10,139 nucleotides of DNA, taken from positions 1 through 10,139 of the forward strand of contig JAFYCU010000241.1 in the NCBI GenBank assembly GCA_017545095.1. The letters run 5' to 3'. The number at the start of each line of letters is the position of its first letter. Within the stretch, counting starts at the first letter, position 1. The notes beneath the pieces are model-generated. The model saw only the letters and a list, made by a program, of their open reading frames with translations. It had not been told where the DNA came from and searched no databases. The translations under genes and the position numbers were made by a program. The stretch is from Muribaculaceae bacterium (GTDB taxonomy: Bacteria > Bacteroidota > Bacteroidia > Bacteroidales > Muribaculaceae). Of this stretch, positions 1-5,305 are shown in pieces.

Positions 1-1353
1 GGTCTGCGAATCTGCGTCGACCGCACCGGCGCAAGGCAAGACCTTGAAACACTCGGCGAGGACGTTCACAAGGTGAACCGCCTCACTGTGATTGCCAACG
101 AGAGTTACGCCAGTTTCACCGATGCTCTCCAAAAAGAGACCCGTGCGGTGCTTCGTGAACGCGCTCGTGCGGCAAGCATAGAATACTTCGCTGGCAAGAG
201 AATCAAGACTGCTGCCGGCGACATACATACAATTGATGAGCGTGAAGCTTCACGCATCATGGTTTATCTTGAAGATAACAATTATATCGACGCAAAGGGT
301 TTCCTTACGCCGATGTATCATGCCGATGTCGCAGCCGGGCAACAAGCACCATACGGCGCAAAGCTGGCACCCATTGCAGAGGGTGTAACCGCCCTGATAC
401 AGTCTATCTTCGACGATAACTCACTTGCCGACATGATTGTAGAGGAGAAACCAAGTGCCGTGACCAATTCGCTCAACGACAATTTCTACCATGACGAGTT
501 CAAGGCGTTGTGGAAAGAAATCAACCACCAATATGTTTACACTGTCAGCTATGATAGCGACGAGTTGATAAAGAACGCCATTCTTCACCTCAATGCTGAA
601 TTGTCGGTAAACGTGCTGCGCTATATCAAGGTTGAGGGCCTGCAAGACGATGAAGATGTTACCAAATTCGGTGACACCACTTCGCAAAGCGAGCAACTGA
701 CCGAGGTTTGTACCTCGACAGTGCCTTTCGACCTCGTGGGCGACATCGCACGTGGAGCACGCCTCACTCGCCGCTCGGTGGTGAAGATTCTTCTGGGCTT
801 GAACCCCGACAAAATAGTTCTGTTCAAGAACAACCCCGAAGAATTTATCCGCAACGTCATTCGTATCATCAAGGAGCAGAAAGCCTCGATGATTGTGGAG
901 CATATCCACTACCGAATGACCGAGGGATCGTATGACAGCGACATCTTCACGGCAAACAGCCGTGCCGACTTCACTTCGGCATACGAATCGAAGAAGCACG
1001 TCACCGACTATGTGGTAAGCGACAGCAAAGGTGAGCGTGAATTTGCCGAGGCTCTTGACGAAGCCAACGAAGTTGTGGTTTATGCCAAGTTGCCACGCTC
1101 ATTCCAAATTCCTACACCAGTGGGCAACTACGCCCCCGACCGGGCGATTGCCACACAGCGCGCCGATATGAAGCACATCTTCTTCATCGCCGAAAGCAAA
1201 GGCTCGCTGATCTCAATGGATATAACCCCCATTGAGAAAGCAAAAATTGACTGCTGTAAAAAGTTGTTCAACGAAATATCAACCGCCAACGTCAAGTATT
1301 ACCAAGTGGCAAAATACGAGGATCTCATTGACAAAATGACCGCAATCAGGTAA
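1..1353 (+). CDS. res: Type III restriction enzyme Res subunit, C-terminal part (5' end outside window)
   Basis: The frame is open from base 1 to the TAA at 1351-1353 and gives 450 residues with no start, so this is the 3' part of a longer gene; the GTG at 73 is just an internal valine. In type III restriction-modification, Res is the helicase/translocase and nuclease that works with the Mod methyltransferase on unmethylated DNA. The first residues, GLRICVD, fit the end of helicase motif VI (Q-x-x-G-R-G-x-R), followed by VNRLTVIANESYASF, a stretch typical of Res proteins. Near the C terminus are NYAPDRAI (Asp at visible residue 380) and FIAESKG (Glu 398, Lys 400), the PD...ExK nuclease signature, then EKAKIDCCKKLF, also typical. 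Known Res proteins are about 900-1000 residues, so roughly half is seen. Mod would be expected upstream, off the window. Nothing visible suggests inactivation. Base composition is lower in GC than the next gene, consistent with a transferred defence locus. Confidence 0.9.
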   Translation, partial: GLRICVDRTGARQDLETLGEDVHKVNRLTVIANESYASFTDALQKETRAVLRERARAASIEYFAGKRIKTAAGDIHTIDEREASRIMVYLEDNNYIDAKGFLTPMYHADVAAGQQAPYGAKLAPIAEGVTALIQSIFDDNSLADMIVEEKPSAVTNSLNDNFYHDEFKALWKEINHQYVYTVSYDSDELIKNAILHLNAELSVNVLRYIKVEGLQDDEDVTKFGDTTSQSEQLTEVCTSTVPFDLVGDIARGARLTRRSVVKILLGLNPDKIVLFKNNPEEFIRNVIRIIKEQKASMIVEHIHYRMTEGSYDSDIFTANSRADFTSAYESKKHVTDYVVSDSKGEREFAEALDEANEVVVYAKLPRSFQIPTPVGNYAPDRAIATQRADMKHIFFIAESKGSLISMDITPIEKAKIDCCKKLFNEISTANVKYYQVAKYEDLIDKMTAIR

Positions 1354-1377
1354 CTTACACTGGTCAACACCGTTACC
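1349..1377. other. Small inverted repeat spanning two convergent stop codons
   Basis: GGTAAC (1349-1354) and GTTACC (1372-1377) are perfect inverted arms containing the stop codons of the Res gene and the helicase gene on opposite strands. Inside, GGT (1362-1364) and ACC (1369-1371) can form a second short stem with a CAAC loop. There is no T-run on either side, so this is not a classical intrinsic terminator. It may be a weak bidirectional end signal or chance, since both arms include a TAA stop. Confidence 0.25.
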
Positions 1378-2707
1378 GCTGGTGCGCGAGGGTGATGCGC
1401 ACGCGGCGGCCTTTGATGCGGGACTGCTGCAGGCGGGGCAGCGCGGCGGCGACGCGGGAGCGCGGCACGGCCACCAGGGTGTAGTGGTCGTGAAGGTCGA
1501 TATGGCCGATCTCACGGGCTTCGAGGCCGGCCTGGTTCACGATGAACCCCACCACATCGGCTCGCGAAATTTTCTCCTTGCGGCCGGCCTTGATGTGCAG
1601 GGTGGCCATCGGGGCCTCGATGCTGCGCCGCACGGGCGTGGCGGGCAGCTCGAGGACGGCATCGGTTGCCACAAAATCGGGGCAGGTGTCGTCGGCCTGC
1701 AGCAGCACATAGATGTCGCCCGTAGCCTGCACACGCGCCGTGCGGCCGTTGCGATGGGTGTAGCTCTCCACCGAGGGCGGCAGGTGGTAGTGCACGATGT
1801 GGCGCACGCCGTCGATGTCGAGGCCGCGCGAAGCCAGGTCGGTGGTCACCAGCACCATCAGCGACCCGTTGTTGAACATCGCCACGGCCTTTTCGCGCTC
1901 CACCTGCTCCATACCACCGTGATACATCCCGTTGGCGATGTGCCGACGTTGCAACGCCTGGTGCAAAGGCACAACCGCCTCGCGGTAGTTGACAAACACA
2001 ATCGTCTTGCCATCGGGCAGGCCCAGCAGCAGGCGGCACAGCCACTCCTGCCGGTCGCCCTCGCCGATGGGCACACGCCACACGGTCATGCGGCTGGCGG
2101 GCGCGGGGGATGACGACAGGTAGTCGAGCATGAGCGGCTGGCACAGACGCACATAGCCGGGCAACACTTCGAGTCGCGTGGCCGAGGTGAGCACACGGCG
2201 GCGCAGGTGCGGCATGCGCTCCATGAGCTGCCGCATCTCGTCGTCGAAGCCCAGCTCCAGAGCTTTGTCGAACTCGTCAAGCACCAACCAGCGGGCATTG
2301 CGCAGCTGGATGTGGCCGCGCAGCGCGTGGTCGAGCAAGCGCCCCGGGGTGGCCACCACAATGTCGGGCGTTGACTGCAGCGACAAGCGTTCGTCCTCCA
2401 CGCGGTGACCGCCATAGCAGCACGTAACCTTCAGCCCCGTGGCAAGTGCCTGCAACACGCGGTGGAGTTGCAACGCCAGTTCGCGCGACGGTGCCACCAC
2501 CACCGCTTGCACCACGCCCGCACCGCCCTCCATGGCGGTGAGCAACGGAATGACAAACGCCAACGTCTTGCCGCTGCCCGTGGGGGCATACAGCACCACA
2601 TCGCCATCGTGCGCCGCACAGCTATCCACCATGCCACACTGCATCGCGTTAAGCTCGGCAATCCCCAGCCGCTCACGCGCCACACTCAATATCTCTTGCT
2701 CGTTCAT
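1373..2707 (-). CDS. DEAD-box ATP-dependent RNA helicase with DbpA/DeaD-type RNA-binding tail
   Basis: A 444-residue cytoplasmic helicase expected to unwind or remodel RNA using ATP. Motifs in order: Q-motif-like NAMQ (20-23); motif I APTGSGKT (41-48); Ia PSRELALQ (73-80); Ib TPGRLLDH (120-127); motif II LDEFD (143-147), i.e. DEFD instead of DEAD; motif III SAT (175-177); motif IV IVFVN (236-240); motif V TTDLASRGLDI (288-298); motif VI HRNGRTAR (318-325), a variant of HRIGRTGR. Residues about 368-444 (MATLHIKAGRKEKI..., then ADVVGF, IGHIDL, IKGRRVRI) match the RNA-binding domain of DbpA and DeaD, proteins linked to 23S rRNA and ribosome assembly; the same role here is an inference. DEFD followed by K is, from memory, common in Bacteroidota homologues. 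The ATG at 2707 is the only reasonable start; no Shine-Dalgarno is visible. It starts 16 bases after the short LRR gene ends and I see no TAnnTTTG element just upstream, so it may be co-transcribed with the LRR genes. The region is GC-rich. Confidence 0.92.
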   Translation of the reverse strand: MNEQEILSVARERLGIAELNAMQCGMVDSCAAHDGDVVLYAPTGSGKTLAFVIPLLTAMEGGAGVVQAVVVAPSRELALQLHRVLQALATGLKVTCCYGGHRVEDERLSLQSTPDIVVATPGRLLDHALRGHIQLRNARWLVLDEFDKALELGFDDEMRQLMERMPHLRRRVLTSATRLEVLPGYVRLCQPLMLDYLSSSPAPASRMTVWRVPIGEGDRQEWLCRLLLGLPDGKTIVFVNYREAVVPLHQALQRRHIANGMYHGGMEQVEREKAVAMFNNGSLMVLVTTDLASRGLDIDGVRHIVHYHLPPSVESYTHRNGRTARVQATGDIYVLLQADDTCPDFVATDAVLELPATPVRRSIEAPMATLHIKAGRKEKISRADVVGFIVNQAGLEAREIGHIDLHDHYTLVAVPRSRVAAALPRLQQSRIKGRRVRITLAHQR

Positions 2708-2723
2708 CGGTCAGTGCAGTGAA

Positions 2724-3131
2724 TTAGATGGAGAAGGAAGACATAAGCACATAAGCCCTTGACTGCGCTTGACAAAAGAACATAAGATTATCATCGCCAA
2801 TAAGAGACACATTTCCCAACAAATGCGGCAACGATAGCTGATGCATACAGGAGAATTGGCTGAACACGCTGTCGCAAATCTGTTTCACCGGATAGGCGCG
2901 ACCATTGTTGGACACCGAATCGGGAACGAGAACCTGCCATGCGGCAGGGTCGTCGCTCGACATGAGAATCAGGTTGGCCGAGGCCCGCGACTTGAAGGTG
3001 AAGCCATCGGCACGCAACTTGGTCGCAATGATTTCGCTGGTCACAGTCAATTCCTGCGCCCAGAGAACCGGCACAGCAGCCATGGCCATGAGGCCGACCA
3101 GCAAGGCAATGGAAATCGATCGGCTATTCAT
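2724..3131 (-). CDS. Short secreted protein with partial BspA-like leucine-rich repeat (possibly truncated paralogue of upstream gene)
   Basis: The chosen ATG (3131-3129) gives 135 residues. It begins with a clear signal peptide (MNSRSISIALLVGLMAMAAVP...WAQ, cleavage probably after Gln26). The same frame stays open upstream to 3485, but that extension is antisense-like low-complexity sequence overlapping the neighbouring gene. The ATG overlaps the previous gene's TAG by 8 bases, suggesting translational coupling. The mature part resembles the start of the upstream LRR protein: IIATKLRADGFTFK here against LLARRFECDGMKY there. It then has one LRR_5/BspA-like segment, ICDSVFSQFSCMHQLSLP (86-102) continuing to IGDDNLMFFC (111-120). 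The last 15 residues (QAQSRAYVLMSSFSI) no longer look like a repeat, so the protein may be truncated or frameshifted. It is presumably exported across the inner membrane; the function is unknown. Confidence 0.65.
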   Translation of the reverse strand: MNSRSISIALLVGLMAMAAVPVLWAQELTVTSEIIATKLRADGFTFKSRASANLILMSSDDPAAWQVLVPDSVSNNGRAYPVKQICDSVFSQFSCMHQLSLPHLLGNVSLIGDDNLMFFCQAQSRAYVLMSSFSI

Positions 3132-3858
3132 CAGAGGATTGAGTTGAGGTTGACAGTGCATTGATTCTCTGGAGGAGTTCTGCCTCGCGGCGCGAGAGCG
3201 AGTCACACTCCGCTTGCAGACGGACAATTTCTGCATGGATGGCGGTGAGGTCGTAGTCGCCGGGCGCGGGGGTGTGGCTGATGATGGTGTGGAAGCGCCC
3301 CCACTTGCTGTCGTGGCGATAAGTGTCCTCGCTGCCTGGCGGTACCACCACGGCCACGGTGAGGAAATGGTAGTTCTCGAACACCTCGTCGGGCGCACCG
3401 CCATAGAAGAAATGCTCACCGATTTTTGGCGGCCGGGAAACGGGAATCTCCAACACCCTGAGGCGCGGGCAACCCGTGAACGCATCGACCAGCAACGCCG
3501 TTCCCAAATGGTTCAACACCACGCGCTCGAGCCGCCTCATGTCCTTGCACACCCCGGGGCCGGTTTCTGCCACAACGAAATCCTGCCCACGGAACCGCAC
3601 GGTATCGACAAAGGTCACTACCTGCGCCATATGGTCAGCGCAACCTTCGACTGTCACCCAATAGTAGTTCCAATAGCAATACTTCATGCCATCGCACTCG
3701 AACCGGCGTGCCAGCAGTTGGGTCTCATACTCAATTTCAAACTGCGCCCACCCGTCAACCGCCGCCGCAAGCGACAACAACAGAAACGCCATGCGAGTCA
3801 CGACATGGCTGGAAAGCATTCGGAATGAGGATGATATCTTAATGGATAAATAGTCCAT
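3124..3858 (-). CDS. Secreted BspA-like leucine-rich repeat protein with C-terminal coiled coil
   Basis: A 244-residue protein from ATG 3858. Its N terminus has a hydrophobic export signal, MAFLLLSLAAAVDGWAQ (23-39), with cleavage expected after Gln39. Met14 (MLSSHVVTRMAF) would give a more compact signal peptide and is an alternative start; the promoter 26 bases upstream allows either. The mature region has an LRR_5-type segment: LERVVLNHLGTALLVDAF (110-127), GCPRLRVLEIPVSRPPKIG (129-147), FYGGAP, then LTVAVVVPPGSEDTYRHDSKWGRF (166-189). The closing pattern 'V-P-x-G-S...Y...W-x-x-F' is characteristic of Bacteroidota BspA-like proteins. Residues about 204-236 (LTAIHAEIVRLQAECDSLSRREAELLQRINAL) form a heptad-like coiled coil. 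Such LRR proteins are often surface-exposed and can mediate binding, but no ligand can be inferred here. The gene overlaps the next one by 8 bases and heads a likely three-gene transcript with the short LRR gene and the helicase. Confidence 0.75.
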   Translation of the reverse strand: MDYLSIKISSSFRMLSSHVVTRMAFLLLSLAAAVDGWAQFEIEYETQLLARRFECDGMKYCYWNYYWVTVEGCADHMAQVVTFVDTVRFRGQDFVVAETGPGVCKDMRRLERVVLNHLGTALLVDAFTGCPRLRVLEIPVSRPPKIGEHFFYGGAPDEVFENYHFLTVAVVVPPGSEDTYRHDSKWGRFHTIISHTPAPGDYDLTAIHAEIVRLQAECDSLSRREAELLQRINALSTSTQSSDE

Positions 3859-3883
3859 AATGAATCGCTATATTTCACAACGA

Positions 3884-3914
3884 CAAAATTACTGCAAACC
3901 GAACGCAATGCAAA
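3884..3914 (-). promoter_or_regulatory. Bacteroidota-type promoter for the LRR gene
   Basis: On the minus strand there is TTTG (3914-3911), then exactly 19 bases, then TAATTTTG (3891-3884). This matches the Bacteroidota primary sigma consensus TTTG-N19-21-TAnnTTTG. The likely transcript start is near 3876-3880, leaving a leader of about 20 bases before the ATG at 3858. The -33 element lies inside an inverted repeat (3905-3945). Confidence 0.75.
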
Positions 3915-3945
3915 ATAAATAACGAAGTTTTTATTTTTGCATTGC
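3905..3945. repeat. Inverted repeat covering the -33 region of the LRR promoter
   Basis: GCAATGCAAAATAAA (3905-3919) is repeated in inverted form at 3930-3945 (TTTATTTTTGCATTGC), with one extra base in the right arm and a 10-base spacer. The left arm contains the -33 element of the minus-strand promoter. The right arm contains a TTTG on the plus strand, followed 18 bases later by TAATTTCG (3958-3965), a one-mismatch -7 element. The layout would suit a regulator operator or two divergent promoters; no binding protein is identified. Confidence 0.5.
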
Positions 3946-3949
3946 TGAG

Positions 3950-4000
3950 GTGCCGCGTAATTTCGCTCGAAACGGCACAGGCTGGCAGGCTCCACAGCCT
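3950..4000. other. Two small potential hairpins in the divergent intergenic region
   Basis: GTGCCG (3950-3955) pairs with CGGCAC (3973-3978), and AGGCT (3987-3991) pairs with AGCCT (3996-4000) around a 4-base loop. They lie between the divergent LRR and permease promoters. They could belong to a leader transcribed from the weak plus-strand promoter at 3936-3965, or be chance; nothing recognisable as a known RNA family was seen. Confidence 0.2.
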
Positions 4001-4061
4001 AAGATGCGTTAAGCTCATGAGGAAATGCGCCGAAAACAATCGTTTTTCATCGGATATTTCG

Positions 4062-4069
4062 TAACTTTG
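4062..4069 (+). promoter_or_regulatory. -7 element (TAACTTTG) for the DMT permease gene
   Basis: TAACTTTG matches TAnnTTTG exactly. The -33 box is poor (T-rich sequence around 4043-4047, spacing short). A transcript start near 4075 would give a leader of about 13 bases to the ATG at 4088. It also means the upstream in-frame ATG at 4025 would not be transcribed from here, which decides the gene start. Confidence 0.6.
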
Positions 4070-4087
4070 CAGCGGGAAAAAACGAAG

Positions 4088-5017
4088 ATGATGCGTTACC
4101 TTGGTGAACTCCTATCGATTGGCGTGGCGTTCTCGTGGACAGCCACTGCGCTGCTGAGCGAGTATGGCAGTAAGCGCATGGGCAACCTCACGCTCAACCT
4201 GCTGCGCATGGTCGTCGCGCTGGTGTTCTCGGCCGTGCTGTTCTGGGTGGTGACGGGCAGTCCGCTGCCGGCACAAGCAAGCCATGAGGCTTATCTGTGG
4301 ATGCTGCTCTCGGGACTGGTGGGATATGTGATTGGCGACTACTGCCTGTTTCAGTGCTACATTGTGATTGGCTCCAAGTTTGGCCAGCTGTTCATGACGC
4401 TGGCTCCGATTGCCGCCGCCGTCACGGCCTGGCTCACGCTGGGCGAGGCATTGCGCCCCCAATGCATCGTGGCCATGCTGGTCACGCTGGCAGGCATAGC
4501 CATCACCGTGCTAGGGCGCGGTCATGCCGGGCGCGTGTCGCTCAAACTGCCACTTAACGGCGTGCTGTTTGCCATTGGTGCCGCCGTGTGCCAGGGTGTG
4601 GGACTGGTGTTGAGCAAAATTGGCATGAACCATTACGAGGCATCGGTCGGCACAGACTTCGAGCCGTGGGTGCTGCCGTTCTTCGCCAATTTCTTCCGCT
4701 GTGTGGCCGGCGTGGTGGGCTTTGCCGTGCTTCTGGCGTGGAAAGACGGCTTCGCCCCCCTGCGGCGCGGCGTGCGCGACGGCACGGGGATGACCGTGGC
4801 GGTGGCAACCACCATCTTCGGGCCCTTTGTGGGCGTGGGCATCTCGCTCATGGCCGTACAGTACACCGCCGCCGGCATCGCCAGCACGCTCATGGCCCTC
4901 ACACCCATCATCATCATCGTGCCCGCCTGGTGGCTTTTCAAGCAGCCCATCACCGCGCGCAGCGTGCTGGGCGCGGCCATCTCGGTGCTGGGTGTGTCGC
5001 TCTTCTTCCTGCTGTGA
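4088..5017 (+). CDS. EamA-domain drug/metabolite (DMT) superfamily permease
   Basis: From the ATG at 4088 the protein has 309 residues, the usual size for a ten-helix DMT permease of the inner membrane. An in-frame ATG at 4025 would add 21 polar residues and lies upstream of the -7 element, so it is not used; 4091 is an alternative. Two EamA repeats are visible. The first (about 5-143) includes SIGVAFSWTATALLSEYGSKR, GLVGYVIGDYCLFQCYIVIG and LAPIAAAVTAWLTLGE. The second (about 157-309) includes FAIGAAVCQGVGLVLSKIG, YTAAGIASTLMALTPIIIIVP and ITARSVLGAAISVLGVSLFF. The P-x-x-x-x-x...GE motif of repeat one is intact; in repeat two GE is replaced by KQ. Family members export or import amino acids, nucleotides, drugs or other small metabolites; the substrate cannot be told from sequence. 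The gene is monocistronic, followed by a stem-loop, and divergent from the LRR genes. Confidence 0.88.
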   Translation: MMRYLGELLSIGVAFSWTATALLSEYGSKRMGNLTLNLLRMVVALVFSAVLFWVVTGSPLPAQASHEAYLWMLLSGLVGYVIGDYCLFQCYIVIGSKFGQLFMTLAPIAAAVTAWLTLGEALRPQCIVAMLVTLAGIAITVLGRGHAGRVSLKLPLNGVLFAIGAAVCQGVGLVLSKIGMNHYEASVGTDFEPWVLPFFANFFRCVAGVVGFAVLLAWKDGFAPLRRGVRDGTGMTVAVATTIFGPFVGVGISLMAVQYTAAGIASTLMALTPIIIIVPAWWLFKQPITARSVLGAAISVLGVSLFFLL

Positions 5018-5041
5018 GGGCACAAACAGCAAAACCCAATC

Positions 5042-5066
5042 ATTCTGGAGTTTGGCAGTCCAGAAT
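5042..5066 (+). terminator. Possible terminator stem-loop after the permease gene
   Basis: ATTCTGGA (5042-5049) and TCCAGAAT (5059-5066) form a perfect 8-base stem with a 9-base loop, 24 bases after the permease stop. Only TTTAG follows, so the U-tract is weak. Position and symmetry support a termination or mRNA-stabilising role. Confidence 0.5.
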
Positions 5067-5099
5067 TTAGGCCCTGTAACGAATCGTGTGGGTAGTTGA

Positions 5100-5226
5100 T
5101 TAGACTAAATGAAACATAAGGAGCACAATAATGTGCGACTTAAAACAAGTAAACAAGCACCGCAATGCGCCACTTTGTAGCTCGTAGCTTGTAGCTATTT
5201 TGACTCTTTTGTTCCTTTTAGTCTAA
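5100..5226. repeat. Pair of TTAG-N-CTAA palindromes forming an inverted repeat upstream of the peptidase gene
   Basis: TTAGACTAAA (5100-5109) and TTTAGTCTAA (5217-5226) are exact reverse complements, and each is itself a palindrome of the form TTAG-N-CTAA. They are about 117 bases apart; the second ends 39 bases upstream of the -7 element at 5266. Two matching palindromes ahead of one promoter would suit a dimeric regulator, possibly with looping. The regulator is unknown. Between them is a gene-free stretch with the heptamer repeat and no convincing ORF. Confidence 0.4.
5177..5197 (+). repeat. Tandem heptamer, three copies of GTAGCT(C/T/A)
   Basis: GTAGCTC (5177-5183), GTAGCTT (5184-5190) and GTAGCTA (5191-5197) are three contiguous 7-base units differing only in the last base. 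They lie about 70 bases upstream of the -7 element of the peptidase gene. The copy number could vary by slippage, but it is outside the core promoter. Confidence 0.6.
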
Positions 5227-5265
5227 AACACCCATACCAAACGCTACAGAGCCAAAATTTTTGCG

Positions 5266-5273
5266 TACTTTTG
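5266..5273 (+). promoter_or_regulatory. -7 element (TACTTTTG) for the NlpC/P60 peptidase gene
   Basis: TACTTTTG matches TAnnTTTG. No TTTG is found 19-21 bases upstream, so the -33 box is weak and the promoter may need an activator. The likely start near 5280 gives an AT-rich leader of about 26 bases without a Shine-Dalgarno before the ATG at 5306, typical of Bacteroidota. Confidence 0.6.
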
Positions 5274-5305
5274 CAGCAAATTACAAATCAAAATTAAAAT
5301 AAAGT

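Noticed and set aside
1382..2113. Plus-strand open frame opposite the helicase
   Set aside because: The helicase frame has all motifs in order; this frame is His/Gly/Val-rich and matches nothing recognisable.
3132..3485. Upstream extension of the short LRR frame to an ATG at 3485
   Set aside because: It would overlap the first LRR gene over its whole length with low-complexity Ser/Arg/Thr sequence; a good signal peptide starts at 3131.
4025..4087. Earlier ATG for the DMT permease
   Set aside because: It lies upstream of the TAACTTTG -7 element and adds polar residues before the first membrane helix.
4907..4919. CAT trinucleotide run as a phase-variable microsatellite
   Set aside because: It codes for a short isoleucine run inside a membrane helix; units are multiples of three and few.
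5177..5197. CRISPR-like repeat
   Set aside because: The units are 7 bases and contiguous, with no spacers.
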